This document shows positions 1 through 9,555 of a stretch of DNA of 64,000 bases, in pieces. The first letter of the stretch is position 1; the number at the start of each line of letters is the position of its first letter. The stretch spans positions 11,447,153 to 11,511,152 of the forward strand of contig OY987305.1 in the NCBI GenBank assembly GCA_963920635.1, in the 5' to 3' direction. Under the pieces are notes generated by a model. The model did not search any database, had not been told where the DNA came from, and saw only the letters and a program-made list of their open reading frames with translations. The translations under genes were made by a program, and so were the position numbers. Origin of the DNA: Pseudeuparius sepicola (lineage: Eukaryota > Arthropoda > Insecta > Coleoptera > Anthribidae).

Positions 1-1010
1 CGGTCCACCACATTTACTTCTCTAATTCTATTAGCATTGTTATTTTGTTGGCAATCCTGAAAAACTTGCTCAATAAATTCAGTAGGATAACAACTATTCT
101 TCTCAAGAACATGTTTTATATGTTTAATTTCCTCCTCAAATTTTGTGTTATTAGAACAAATCTCTTTAGCCCTGTCATACAAACTTTTAATTACTCCTTT
201 TTTAACACTAATATGATGATTGGAATTAAAATGGAGATATCTATTAGTATGTGTTGGTTTTCTATGGACACAGTTTCTATACTATCTGATTTCAGTATAG
301 AAACATCTAAGAAAGGTAATTGATTATTATTTTCAATTTCTAAGGTAAACTTAATAGAAGGTTCTTGCGAGTTTATAAAATTTAATAATGAATTTAAATC
401 ATCTACTCCATGTTCCCATATAACAAATATGTCATCTACATATCTCCACCAAACATTAGGTTGGTGAACATATCTAATCAACTCATTTTGCTCAAAATCT
501 TCCATAAATAAATTGCTTATGAATGGTGATAAAGGAGACCCATAGCCATTCCAAATTCCTGCTGGTAAAATTCATTTCCTAGTTGAAAATAAGTGGTTTT
601 AACACAGAGTGTTGTTAGTTCTAATATTGCATCTATATTCAAATTTGTCCTTTCCATTAAAGTCTGATCATTTTCTAACTTTCTGCGTAAAATGTTCAAT
701 GATTTGTCAACAGGGACATTTGTAAAAAGACTAACCACATCAAAGCTAGCTAATATATAATGATCCGTAAATTGATGTTCCCTAATTTTTTTCAAAAAAT
801 GATTACTGTTTCTGATAAATTAATTTGAGTTTCCTACTAACGGATTAACAATTTTAAGTAAATATTTTGCCAAAATGTCATGGTGAATTTATTGAACTTA
901 CAATGGGGCGAAGAGGAATGTTAGTTTTGTGTATTTTTGGTAAACCATACAAGTGCGGAGGTTTTGAATGATGCGGAGTTAAGAGTGTCCTTTGTCTCTG
1001 TGTGATTTGT
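1..1010 (-). pseudogene. Penelope-like element reverse transcriptase, broken, runs off the left edge
   Basis: The minus strand encodes Penelope-type reverse transcriptase. A GLPKIHK motif lies near 930-955, FDVVSLFTNVPV near 720-750, and the catalytic YVDD near 440-450. Downstream, out of frame, is the RKPTHTNRYLHF block (about 200-260) that precedes the GIY-YIG part in this family. The frame is broken: one base is missing in the conserved GMAMG block (about 535-545), another shift falls near 270, and several breaks lie between 800 and 900. This is therefore a dead copy of the RT core. The 3' (endonuclease) end continues left of the window. A second fragment of the same family lies inverted at 35.73 kb. 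Confidence 0.85.
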
Positions 1011-1050
1011 TCACGGTATTTATATAGTGTTTTGTATATTTTAGTTTCTA

Positions 1051-1150
1051 TTGTTCATTTACTGTTAAGAATTTATTAAGTTTCCAGGCAACTTGAAAAA
1101 GTTGTCTTTTAACCAGTTTGGTGGCGAAAAACCCAATTAAAATTCAATGG
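1051..1150 (-). repeat. Penelope 5' fragment, inverted copy at 35.73 kb
   Basis: About 100 bases here match, as reverse complement, positions 35726-35829. The shared block includes the strings CAACTTGAAAAAGTTGTC and TTTAACCAGTTTGGTGG. It directly abuts the 5' side of the Penelope RT remnant, so it is most simply the upstream part of the same element family. Confidence 0.7.
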
Positions 1151-2160
1151 ATACATAAGTTTTATATTTTACTTGGCCTTTCACCTGTCGTTGTTTTATA
1201 TTGCAAAATATGCTTTTCAGGAAAGCGAATTGCCTTAAAGATTGTGACTTATTACTCGTTTTGAAAGAGAATATGAAAGTTTGAGCTTTTCAAAAGCTTG
1301 TTTAGCCTATATTTTGATACTTGATACTTTTCTTGGGCAAATGGATCAGCATAATTCCAGAGCATAATAAAAGCAAAGATTTTGCGATAATCTCTAAAGA
1401 AATCATAATTTTAAACAGGTGGTAACTTCAAAATAAACGACCAGAATTGTTATTTGCTGTATATCTAGTTAATTGCTTATATAAAACTTGAAAATTGACT
1501 TAAAATAGATTTCGTTATAGTAAAATCTTCTTTCTTTGGAAGCAAAAAAATAACAGACATGTCCCTTTAAAGTAGTGGGGACTGCAAAAGAAATAATGAG
1601 AAAGAAATAAAATGGCAATCGTATATGTACAATGGTTCAGCGGCATTCCCAATGCACCAAAGTTGAGTATTGTTGGCTATAATTGCTGCCATGACCTGAA
1701 ATTTAAAAGAACGTTTTAAAATACATCGAATTCAAAGGAACAATAGGGTTTTGTGTGTATTGCACGCCTACACGGAATGTGTGTGTAATTTGTTAAAGCG
1801 GTATATTTTTGAAATTCCGGGAATTTATACTCAAGGGCGTGCTTTGTAGGCAACTTTGTTTTATACTGGCACAGTAATCCCAAATGTGTCCTGTGGCGTT
1901 TAATGTGACAAGCAGAGTGCCTAAATTGAGATAATCATAGCTGCAGGCAATTCTTAACATATATTTTTTAACATATTACACTGTAATATTACTATAACGG
2001 TATACTGCGAAGGGAATGTGCGCTCTCTTCACTATGAAATTGGAATATAGAGAATATTGGATTTAAATCGGATACATTGTTTGTTGATATACGCTTCAAC
2101 TCCGATTTTATTATTTAGCTGAATATTATGAATTTTATGATTCCATAACTGTTTTATATC
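1151..2160. other. No gene recognised
   Basis: AT-rich sequence with stops in all frames. I see no coding, RNA or clear repeat signature here. Confidence 0.5.
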
Positions 2161-2289
2161 TTACTTGCTTTTTACTAGTCGGTGTCGGATTTTTTTCACA
2201 AAGTTGCCTTTGTACACAAATAACTATTATTTAATATTTCGCATATATGGCGGTTTATTTCATTTGAAAGGAAATCCGAAAGTAATCTC

Positions 2290-2545
2290 TGTATTCTGTA
2301 TATACAAACCAAAGTTAAATTTGTTTCTCTTAACTATTGAGATAAACGCGCCTTTCATATATTTAAGCCCTTCTAAAAATTTGATCTCAAAATTTATGCC
2401 CCGAAAGAGGAAACTTCCGTGAAAATCTCAGCGGTCTTCTAAATAAAGTTTTATACATTGCGACTTTTCTCAACAAATTTGCAACTTTGCCTATACTACT
2501 ATATTCGCCAGTTTTGTTCTCTTACAGGTACAGTGGACATACATG
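2290..2545. repeat. Old dispersed repeat, inverted copy at 32.9-33.2 kb
   Basis: This stretch aligns as reverse complement with 32925-33165. The shared landmarks are ATTGCGACTTTTCTCAACAA, a TTAACTATT(G/A)AGATAAACGC block and CTTTTGTT(C/T)TCTTAC. The copies are diverged by substitutions and small indels, so this is an old family. No protein signature was seen. Confidence 0.6.
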
Positions 2546-2925
2546 CATTTTATTTGAATTTCAAATTTTTAAAGTTTTGATTCTAAATTAATATTTTTCT
2601 AGTTGTGTTACAAATTCCATATTCTAAAGTCCATTTACGTTAAAGAGTCAGTAGAGAACAACACCTGCCACAGCGTGATCACCTCTTCTTAGCGACGAAA
2701 TGCGCTCATACAGGGTGGTCCCACTTTTATACCTGCCAAACTTTCAGAATCGATACAAAAAAATGAAAATAAGATGATTTTTCCTATAAATATATATCGA
2801 AAACAATGGTTTTGTTCAAGTTAAGATTTTTAGAAGTATTTTTTTGACATCTTCTAAAACAACTAGTGAGTTATGTTAATGAATTATTGCCAAAGACAAC
2901 CCATACGAGATTTCTCTACTTTTGT

Positions 2926-3254
2926 TGACAAATTAGGTTAAATAAGATCATTATCGCGTAATTTCTGTATAATTTGGCTATCGGTTTCGCAACTGTATAA
3001 ATAGTTAGATCATCAGGCCATAGCTGGATATAAATAAGATTAACACATTTAAAGTTCCTCAAATACTCGTATAATAAAATTATATGCTTGAGGGCGTGAG
3101 GTTATGAAGTTTGTCTGTTTTGTAATTTCTTAATCTTATATATATTCAACTGTGGCCTGATGATGTAACTATTTAGATATACAGTTGCGAAACCGATAGC
3201 CAAATTATACAAAAATTACGCGATAAGGGTCTTATTGAACCTAATTTGTGAACA
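2926..3254. repeat. Inverted-repeat unit with hammerhead-like core in both arms
   Basis: Two arms of about 105 bases (2926-3026 and 3150-3254) are near-perfect reverse complements around a ~120-base spacer. Each arm, read outward, contains CTGATGA followed about 25 bases later by GAAAC: plus strand 3157-3163 and 3189-3193; minus strand 3016-3010 and 2987-2983. Between them lies a possible short stem, GTAACT/AGTTGC on the plus strand. CUGANGA and GAAA are the invariant core of hammerhead ribozymes, which Penelope-like elements are known to carry. Stem III and stem I are not convincingly formed by eye, so the ribozyme call is tentative. Confidence 0.5.
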
Positions 3255-3802
3255 AGAATATGTTAATAAAATTTGGGGAATTCCTTTAGGGATTGAATAA
3301 CTAATTTAAGTTCAATAAGGAATGTTAATGTTAAAATTTATTTTTTTGCCTACGGTAAATTTCCTGTTAAAAATGCTAAGAAAAAGGGCGATCTTGGCTA
3401 TTTAGAGAAAAATGCATAATTTTTGTTTAAAATCGGTTCAAATGTAGGTAAACACTCATTGAGCGCACAAGTACATTTTTTGCTCAAACTTTCCGTTAGG
3501 AACATTTTAACCTTTACCTTGCTTTTGAAACAAATCATGAGCATTAAATTAGCGGGTTTAAATGTTGTTTCTCTATAAATTCCCCAAGCTATATCAGCTC
3601 AAGACCCACGTTTTTACGAATATATGCCGTTTCTAAAAGTTTCCATAACAGGGTAAAAGTAGGTCAGCGGTGGGAATAAAGGGTTCAGATTCATCCCAGT
3701 ATTGCGTGGATTTAGATGTTTTTAAGTTGAGTGGGCGCCCAGATTAGAATATTCTAAATATTCTACTAGGAATGTGGGCATTTAATGTATTATTTACCTA
3801 TG

Positions 3803-3808
3803 TATGGT
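3803..3808. repeat. Target site duplication TATGGT, left copy
   Basis: TATGGT directly precedes the left terminus and is repeated exactly at 23271-23276 after the right terminus. A 6-bp duplication is the Polinton/Maverick hallmark. Confidence 0.95.
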
Positions 3809-3904
3809 AGTAGTGAGTCAAAGCGGGTCCCAGGACAAAATGGCCGCCAAGGTCAAGGTCGTTTGTTTGTTGCGAAGTCGCGATGGGGTGTTCAAGGTCG
3901 GCGT

Positions 3905-4105
3905 GGTTTCCTAGAATAGCTTCAAGGTTAATTTCTGGGAATTGATGTACAAGGTCAAGGGGTGTGGTTTCCTAGAATAGCTTCAAGGTTAATTTCCGAG
4001 AATCGCTTCAAGGTTAATTTCTGGGAATTGAAGGGGGGGGGGGTGGTTAGAATAGCTTCAAGGTTAATTTCCGAGAATCGCTTCAAGGTTGAATCGCTTC
4101 AAGGA
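3905..4105. repeat. Subterminal direct repeats inside the left TIR
   Basis: At least five copies of a 20-30-base unit containing GCTTCAAGGTTAATTTC, alternating with GAGAATCGCTTCAAGGTT, lie just inside the terminus. The mirror set is at 22975-23170 in the right TIR. Such subterminal arrays are candidate binding sites for the integrase or terminal protein; that role is inferred. Confidence 0.8.
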
Positions 4106-4130
4106 GGCTTAGTGGTCAAAGTAGCCGAAG

Positions 4131-4451
4131 ATGGCTTGCAGCAAAATGGATTTGGAAACCATCAACAAAGTTGGTTGCTTGTCTCAGAAACCGACGGTAA
4201 AGTTAGTGGAATTGGATGAAGGCGTGCCGATGAAAATTCTCTCGGGCAAGGTGGTGCAAACGACGTTCGGGGAGACCATTTTGCTGGAGTTGGAGGAGAG
4301 TGTCGTTTTCCTGCCGAACAGAGTGACACAGGCGTTCAAACCGTGCCTCGAACATTTTTCCAGTGAAAAATACGCGTTGGTTTACAAAGGACAACTGGAT
4401 ATGCGAAAAAACAAGGTCAATCAGTTTGAAATATGGTCATTGGGGGAATAG
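4131..4451 (+). CDS. Small TIR-borne protein, candidate nucleic-acid-binding fold (left copy, ORF intact)
   Basis: A 106-residue protein encoded wholly inside the TIR, so the element carries two copies. It has a beta-rich pattern with alternating hydrophobic residues: VPMKILSGKVVQTTFGETILLELEE around residues 30-58, then VFLPNRV, then ALVYKGQL. The same arrangement (T-x-[FY]-G/T, then LPxRxTxxF) recurs in the leftward gene at 11427-11741, so the two look like diverged paralogues. An OB-like ssDNA-binding fold is my inference from this pattern. This copy keeps the full frame but has lost the 100 bp that hold the TATA/initiator in the right TIR, so it may not be transcribed from its own promoter. 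Confidence 0.7.
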   Translation: MACSKMDLETINKVGCLSQKPTVKLVELDEGVPMKILSGKVVQTTFGETILLELEESVVFLPNRVTQAFKPCLEHFSSEKYALVYKGQLDMRKNKVNQFEIWSLGE

Positions 4452-4609
4452 AAAATTAACATGGAATTCTTCAAATAGTAATTTGTGTTATAATCTTGTA
4501 TTAGTCATAAAACGTACTTAATAAAGGAATATAAAAGCATCATGCCTGTGTTTGAAAATATCTCATTATTTTTAATAAAGGTTTAAACATCAGCCAGTCT
4601 TTTATTATG

Positions 4610-5152
4610 AGTAATGATAAACTGTTGTAAATAAAACAAATAATTCAAATTCCAATCTGTATTTGCTGTAAATAAACAACAATGGTATGACTCACAAAGT
4701 AACTGGATCAAGCGATCCATAATTCGATAGCAATAAAAGACAGCAACGTACTCTGTTTAAAACGTGAAATAATAACCCATTCATAAATAGCGGTTATGAG
4801 TCATCAGTTGCAACGCTCAATCTAAATTGAAAATTATACTACCTTAAATATTTACAGGCTACGTGCCAGTGTTTTAAACTTTATTTAAATTAAAATTAAG
4901 ATTTATCCAGCGCAGACCTCGATGATTCGATGTTTATGTGGCGGTGAATGAAAGCGGGTGTGTAATAAAGTCGTTTTATTATACGAAATTATACTGTGCA
5001 GAATTTATATAAACACACTTTCCCGAGGTTCGTTTAAGTGAAATCTTAACGTGCTCGGATATAAATATTTGCGGTAAACAGTTGAATAAATTCAAGGAAA
5101 ATAAATTGGAACTTATAAATATATTTTCATGTAAAGTCCTGCATTCAGTCTA
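4610..5152. promoter_or_regulatory. Intergenic region with promoter of the PLA2 gene
   Basis: No ORF of note. TATATAAA at 5006-5013 sits about 140 bases before the PLA2 gene, and a second TATAAATA lies near 5060. AATAAA motifs around 4525-4690 can serve as polyadenylation signals for the TIR gene. Confidence 0.5.
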
Positions 5153-5926
5153 ATGTTATCATTCACAGGAGACGGTTTGGTTAATACCCTTATCAGTAAT
5201 CTACCAGTTGAGTTGCACGTTCCTGGATACCAATATTGCGGACCTGGAACTAAGCTAAACAAGAGATTAGCTAGGGGAGACCCTGGCATAAACCCTCTCG
5301 ACGCTGCATGCAAGGAACACGACATAGAATATTCGAAATCTTCCTCTTTAGAGGATCGACATAAAGCCGATCGAGTGTTAGAAAATAAAGCTTGGCAAAG
5401 AGTTAAGTCTAAGGACGCAAAACTAGGTGAAAAGGCAGCTGCTTGGTTTGTTACTACAACAATGAAAACTAAACGTAAGTTAGGTATGGGCTTAAAAAAA
5501 TCATTCAAACGCGATATAGTGAAAAAGGTTGAAAAATCATTGAAAAAATCATTTAACGGAAATCAACTTAATAATGAAAAAGGACTTAAGAAAACCACAC
5601 TAGCTGCAATTAAAGCGGCACGTTTGGCAGTTAAAAAAGTAGGTGGAAAGAATAAAGTGCGAATCCCCAGAATAATTCCTTTTGAGGCGAGCGGTGGCTT
5701 TCTTCCTTTGATTCCAATCCTAGGTGCTTTGGGAGCTCTTGGATCGGTGGTAGGTGGTGCTAGCGCGATTGCTAAAACAGTTATCGCTGCGAAAGATATG
5801 CAGAAAAAGATGGAAGAACAAAAACGTCATAACAAAGCGATGGAAGCAATCGGATCGGGGCTTTACTTGAGAAAAAACAAGCGAGGCTTTGGTTTATTTT
5901 TAAGGAAACAAAAAAACTCCCAGTGA
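5153..5926 (+). CDS. PLA2-domain capsid-associated protein (parvoviral VP1u-like PLA2 plus pVI-like tail)
   Basis: A 257-residue virion protein. The N-terminus is a phospholipase A2 domain of the parvovirus VP1-unique type: calcium-loop YCGPG at 28-32 and catalytic HD at 56-57 followed by xxY. In parvoviruses this enzyme opens the endosomal membrane during entry; a like role here is inferred. The middle is strongly basic with FK/KK repeats. Residues 181-212 form a Gly/Ala-rich hydrophobic segment, then a KRHN helix and a GLYLRKNKRGFGLFLRKQ tail typical of Polinton/adintovirus pVI-like proteins. The catalytic residues are intact. The last codons overlap the protease, and a slippery A-AAA-AAC lies at 5911-5917 in this frame. 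Confidence 0.92.
   Translation: MLSFTGDGLVNTLISNLPVELHVPGYQYCGPGTKLNKRLARGDPGINPLDAACKEHDIEYSKSSSLEDRHKADRVLENKAWQRVKSKDAKLGEKAAAWFVTTTMKTKRKLGMGLKKSFKRDIVKKVEKSLKKSFNGNQLNNEKGLKKTTLAAIKAARLAVKKVGGKNKVRIPRIIPFEASGGFLPLIPILGALGALGSVVGGASAIAKTVIAAKDMQKKMEEQKRHNKAMEAIGSGLYLRKNKRGFGLFLRKQKNSQ
5911..5917 (+). promoter_or_regulatory. Candidate -1 ribosomal slippery heptamer A_AAA_AAC
   Basis: The zero-frame codons of the PLA2 gene here are AAA AAC, preceded by A, and the stop follows at 5924-5926. A -1 shift would enter the protease frame, which has no ATG before its conserved N-terminal part. No obvious stimulatory pseudoknot was seen. Confidence 0.35.
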
Positions 5927-6282
5927 AGCTACCCAAGAGACCATTAACTAACGTTGACCTCGAAAAATTTGCCAGGAAATTAAAGTTGTCATATTTTAGA
6001 GGTGTATTCATGAGAGATGCACTTCCAAGCAAACCACATGCGTATGAATCGGCAATTATTAATTTAGATGTTAAAAACAATAGAGGCACTCACTGGGTAG
6101 CATATAAGAAAGATAATAATATTGTTGAATACTTTGATAGTTTCGGTAACTTAAAACCACCGACGGAACTTGTTAAATATTTAGGAAAAGTTAAGATTGT
6201 ATATAATAACGATGCATATCAAAAATTTAATGAAATAAATTGTGGACATCTTTGTCTCGAATTTCTTTATAAAAAGAGCTGA
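5923..6282 (+). CDS. Adenain-type cysteine protease (start codon GTG)
   Basis: A 119-residue Polinton maturation protease of the adenovirus (C5) type that would process capsid proteins. Catalytic residues, counted from the GTG: His57 (GTHW), Asp72 (YFDSFG), Gln100 (YQ) and Cys107 (NCGH), all present in the right order. The conserved N-terminal KLPKRPLTNVDL block starts straight after a GTG at 5923. The frame upstream is open from 5833 but has no ATG, and the first ATG (6010) would remove the N-terminal third. The usual arrangement would be ATGA stop-start overlap with the PLA2 gene, so the GTG is either a mutated start or translation comes from frameshifting at 5911-5917 or non-AUG initiation. 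Confidence 0.9.
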   Translation: MKLPKRPLTNVDLEKFARKLKLSYFRGVFMRDALPSKPHAYESAIINLDVKNNRGTHWVAYKKDNNIVEYFDSFGNLKPPTELVKYLGKVKIVYNNDAYQKFNEINCGHLCLEFLYKKS

Positions 6283-6302
6283 CCGACTTAAAACTATTAG
6301 TC

Positions 6303-7007
6303 ATGTCGTTGTTATTCACGTTGAAAGGCTACAACTCTGTGCTCTCGGTTGATTACAATAATTCCATTTATTTAGACCCAACTTTACAATACGGGCTAGC
6401 GTTGCTCGGGTTTTATTCATATAATACGATACCGAATATTGAGACACCGAATAATAAATTTTATTTAATCGATCAAGCAAACGAATTGAAAGTTTTAGAA
6501 ATACCCACAGGATCTTACGAAATTGCTGCCATAGAGACAACAATAATTAAAATTTTAAGAAATCTTAACGAAATACCTGATTTTTCATTGAAAGCCAATA
6601 CTAATACTCTACAGTGTGAAATATACAGCGATAAATATACGATTGATTTTCGACCAAAAGATTCGATTGCCACATTGCTCGGTTATTCCAATCGCTTACT
6701 ACCCCCACTAAGTGTCCACGCATCAGATTTACCGGTGAATATCGTCAAAACCAGAACAATACATATTGACAGCAATTTGACCTCTGGAGCGTACTATAAC
6801 AACAGACCTACTCATACTATTTACGAGTTTTCTCCTGAATGTAATCCGGGGGACGCCATAGACGAAACCCCCAGAAACCTACTTTACTTACCTGTCACTA
6901 AACGGGAAATAAATAATATAACCTTATCGATTTTGGATCAAAATTTTCAGTTAGTAAATTTCCGTGGAGAAGAAATAATTGTGAGATTAGAAGTAAAACC
7001 TTTGTAA
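6303..7007 (+). CDS. Minor capsid protein (penton-like single jelly-roll)
   Basis: A 234-residue protein matching the Polinton minor capsid protein, the homologue of adenovirus penton base that occupies the vertices. Recognisable marks are the N-terminal FTLKGYNSVLSVDY strand region, the IYEFSPECNPGDAIDETP block near residue 172, LYLPVTKREINNITLSILDQ near 194, and the C-terminal LVNFRGEEIIVRLEVKPL. The frame is intact with an ATG start. It is adjacent to the major capsid gene, as in other Polintons, and its stop overlaps the ATG of the next small ORF (TAATG). Confidence 0.88.
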   Translation: MSLLFTLKGYNSVLSVDYNNSIYLDPTLQYGLALLGFYSYNTIPNIETPNNKFYLIDQANELKVLEIPTGSYEIAAIETTIIKILRNLNEIPDFSLKANTNTLQCEIYSDKYTIDFRPKDSIATLLGYSNRLLPPLSVHASDLPVNIVKTRTIHIDSNLTSGAYYNNRPTHTIYEFSPECNPGDAIDETPRNLLYLPVTKREINNITLSILDQNFQLVNFRGEEIIVRLEVKPL

Positions 7008-7204
7008 TGGGTCTCGTTTTCGGTGAGGGTCTCACATATAAAAGTGAGTTAAACCACTTTATAAACACACTCTCGTCTGAACCTCACAAGCGTCAACCTC
7101 GCAACCTGACGCCTACACCTAAAAGCATAAATATTTTAAAGTCGCTCGGATATAATGTCGTTGGCACCAAATGTATTCGACGTGTATCAAAGTCCAAAGT
7201 ATGA
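7007..7204 (+). CDS. Small basic protein between the capsid genes
   Basis: A 65-residue ORF starting on the TAATG overlap with the minor capsid gene and overlapping the first 50 bases of the major capsid gene in another frame. It is basic, with a C-terminal LTPTPKSINILKSLGYNV segment like short proteins at this place in other Polintons. No enzymatic motif was seen and the function is unknown. A TATAAAAG at 7037-7044 lies inside it, probably serving the major capsid gene. Confidence 0.6.
   Translation: MGLVFGEGLTYKSELNHFINTLSSEPHKRQPRNLTPTPKSINILKSLGYNVVGTKCIRRVSKSKV
7037..7044 (+). promoter_or_regulatory. TATA box for the major capsid gene, inside the upstream ORF
   Basis: TATAAAAG 111 bases before the capsid ATG. 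A second TATAAAC-like motif follows at about 7060. Confidence 0.5.
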
Positions 7205-8381
7205 TGAGTCAATCCAACGCATAGAAAGCCGTACTTACTATCCTTTCGTCAAGTCTTTTATGAATAATGACATCATTGAAATAACAATTAACCAGGGAGA
7301 TGCTTGGTTGTTAATGTATGACGCCGCAATTTTTATTAAAGGAGAAATAAAACCTACACAAGGAGAAGGCACTTGTGAATTAGTTAATAATGCCGCGGCT
7401 TTCTTCTTCGACTCTATATCTTACGAACTTAACGGACAAGAAGTAGATTCTGTGAGGGACCCAGGCATTTTAAGCAGTATCAGAGCGTATCTTTGCTACA
7501 ACCCCACCGATGAAAAACGCACCTCAAGTTGGTTGTACCCCGGGAAAAAAACTATTTTGAATAGAGATTCAACGTTTAGTGTTAGAGTTCCACTTAAACA
7601 CCTGTTTGGCATCTTTAACGATTACCAACATGCAATTTCTGGTAAACAAACAATACGGTTAACTAGAGCTCGAAATGACAAAAACTCTATATTGCTGGAA
7701 CAAACACCTGGTACAACTCCAGATCTAACGGTTGAAGTAGCCATTACTAACATCGAGCTGAAAGTAAAACATATAATACCAAACGATAAAATTAAGTATA
7801 ACTTATTGCAAGCCCTCAAGAGTAATAAACCCATCTTGATACCGTTTCGCAAATGGGAGTTACATGAATTACCTAATCTGACAGTAAATGCAACCAAAGA
7901 AATATGGTCCGTTAAAACCTCTGCCACAGTAGAAAGCCCAAGGTTTGTTATTGTTGGCTTTCAGACCGACCGCAAAGAAAATTCAAAAAAGGACCCGACA
8001 TACTTTGATCATGTAAATATTTCCGACGTACGCCTTATAATAAACGGTGAATACTTTCCGTTTGAACGCTTGCGGCAAGATTTCAATAGGGATTGCTTGG
8101 AAGTTTACAATAATTACAGAGACTTCTACCCAAGCTTTATGAATACGCGCGATAAGAGCCCACTACTTAATTATGCTGACTTTAAAGACCGGGCGACGCT
8201 GTTCGTTATTGACTGCTCACGTCGCAATGAAACAATTAAAATGAGCACTGTTGATGTTAAATTGGATATTGAGAGCTCTCAAGGATTTCCAGATAAGACC
8301 CGTGCATATTGCATCATTATTCATGATAGAGTTGTGGAGTATTTGCCCTTGAGCGAAACTGTAAGAAGCTATATGATGTAA
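7155..8381 (+). CDS. Major capsid protein (double jelly-roll, Polinton type)
   Basis: A 408-residue major capsid protein of the double jelly-roll lineage (adenovirus hexon, PRD1 P3), the main shell protein of the predicted Polinton virion. The sequence is beta-rich throughout. Polinton-type marks include the N-terminal VFDVYQSPKYDESIQRIESRTYYP, AAFFFDSISYELNGQEVDSVRDPG near residue 76, the LIPFRKWELHELP block near 225 and the C-terminal RAYCIIIHDRVVEY. The frame is uninterrupted. ATG 7155 fits the conserved N-terminus and lies downstream of TATAAAAG. Confidence 0.9.
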   Translation: MSLAPNVFDVYQSPKYDESIQRIESRTYYPFVKSFMNNDIIEITINQGDAWLLMYDAAIFIKGEIKPTQGEGTCELVNNAAAFFFDSISYELNGQEVDSVRDPGILSSIRAYLCYNPTDEKRTSSWLYPGKKTILNRDSTFSVRVPLKHLFGIFNDYQHAISGKQTIRLTRARNDKNSILLEQTPGTTPDLTVEVAITNIELKVKHIIPNDKIKYNLLQALKSNKPILIPFRKWELHELPNLTVNATKEIWSVKTSATVESPRFVIVGFQTDRKENSKKDPTYFDHVNISDVRLIINGEYFPFERLRQDFNRDCLEVYNNYRDFYPSFMNTRDKSPLLNYADFKDRATLFVIDCSRRNETIKMSTVDVKLDIESSQGFPDKTRAYCIIIHDRVVEYLPLSETVRSYMM

Positions 8382-8393
8382 ACAGATCCCGGA

Positions 8394-8432
8394 TATAAAT
8401 GCAGGGACATCAGCACCATACCAACAGTTTTA
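8394..8432 (+). promoter_or_regulatory. TATA plus initiator for the next gene
   Basis: TATAAAT at 8394 and ACAGTTTT about 30 bases later, just upstream of the ATG at 8451. The spacing is that of an arthropod RNA polymerase II core promoter. Confidence 0.5.
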
Positions 8433-8450
8433 TTCGAAAACTAAGTTAAG

Positions 8451-8932
8451 ATGAAGATTGCTGTAATAGATATTCAAGGTTTCATGGTGGAGAATGAGTT
8501 TTATCCCAAGGAATTGACAATTAAAATTAATGGGCAAGTGATGCATATGGTTATAGCTCCCCCAAAAAGTTTTATGGCTCTTAACAATTTAAATAAGAGG
8601 CATGTGCGAGTTATGGAAGAAAATTTTCTGGGGATAAAATATTCAAGTGGACATGTTGAGTATAACAAATTGGTTGAAATACTGCAAACTACTCTACTAG
8701 ACGTTCACATAGTTTACGTGAAGGGACATCAAAAAGAACGTTTTCTAGTGAAATAATCAACAATAAAGTGGTTGATGTTGGAAATTTGCAAAACAATTGG
8801 ATAGAGGTGCCGCTATTTGAAAAAGACATTCCGATGTGCCTCCACCACAATGAAAATAAAAAATGGATGTGTAGCTTTAGGAATTGTGAAAAATTATATT
8901 CTTGGTTAGAAAAATACTTAATCGATTACTAA
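8451..8932 (+). pseudogene. Conserved insect-Polinton protein of unknown function, one frame break
   Basis: The first frame gives 101 residues beginning with VIDIQGF...FYPKELTI and containing NFLGIKYSSGHVEYNKL. This layout is seen in uncharacterised proteins of insects and Polintons; an RNase H-like nuclease fold is possible but not shown. The frame ends at 8754, while the -1 frame stays open from there to a stop at 8930-8932 and carries a Cys/His-rich tail (CLHHNENKKWMC). A single missing base near 8745-8755 best explains this. No classic slippery site is at the break, so I read it as a lesion. AATAAA at about 8953 can end the transcript. Confidence 0.65.
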
Positions 8933-8989
8933 AAGTTGTAAGTTTTTACTTAAATAAAGGCCTTTATTTGCATTTTGTTGTTTGATTCC

Positions 8990-8997
8990 TATAAAAG
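8990..8997 (+). promoter_or_regulatory. TATA box of the membrane protein gene
   Basis: TATAAAAG 36 bases before the ATG at 9026. Confidence 0.55.
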
Positions 8998-9025
8998 AGA
9001 GAGAAAACTTAAGTAGGTCACACTT

Positions 9026-9451
9026 TTGAAAATGATGTTGAGTGCAGAATACCTGTTACTTCATTCTCTGATTATCAATAATATAATATACGTCTATAAA
9101 CCGTTTGACGTAAACGATGTTGCTATTTGTATGGATGATTCATTAAATTGCATTTCATTAACTCCTACAACTACCACTGATGAAATTGTAATGACAAAGA
9201 TACCAAGTAATATCAAACAGTATAAACTTCGAATGATATTTGAAAATGGTACAGTTGCTGATACAGAGTGGGTTACACCAATTTCTAAAATGTTAAATGA
9301 ACAAGTTACAACAGGTCAGTCCCTAGAAAGCGTGGTTTATTTTATTGCCGCATGTTCCTCACTCTTGATTTTAAAATGGATGATTAAATTAATCCATAAG
9401 TTGGTCGAAAATCAATGGATTAAAAAGCTAACATCAGTTATGGAGCTATAG
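9026..9451 (+). CDS. Putative single-pass membrane protein, unknown
   Basis: A 141-residue protein with a weakly hydrophobic N-terminus (residues 9-24), a Thr-rich acidic middle, one NGT sequon near 74, and one clear transmembrane segment at about 102-122 (VVYFIAACSSLLILKW) followed by a basic tail. The layout suggests a type I membrane protein with a short cytosolic tail. I do not recognise the family. It has its own TATA box and a frame free of stops. Confidence 0.55.
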   Translation: MKMMLSAEYLLLHSLIINNIIYVYKPFDVNDVAICMDDSLNCISLTPTTTTDEIVMTKIPSNIKQYKLRMIFENGTVADTEWVTPISKMLNEQVTTGQSLESVVYFIAACSSLLILKWMIKLIHKLVENQWIKKLTSVMEL

Positions 9452-9555
9452 CATTTGTGTAGTCTTAACGCATAATAAAGTTATGAAAATAAAAGTAGTT
9501 TCATTTTTGTCAGCAATATTTTCGCCGGTATTCTGGCGGTCATTTCTTGAAAATA

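Larger units (their letters stand above)
3809..4609. repeat. Left terminal inverted repeat
   Basis: The repeat runs from the terminus to the shared TTTTATTATG block and is reverse-complementary to 22371-23270. Compared with the right arm it lacks exactly 100 bp just upstream of the TIR gene (junction at about 4121), with AGT at both breakpoints. Subterminal direct repeats of an AATAGCTTCAAGGTTAATTTC-like unit fill about 3905-4100. Confidence 0.95.
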
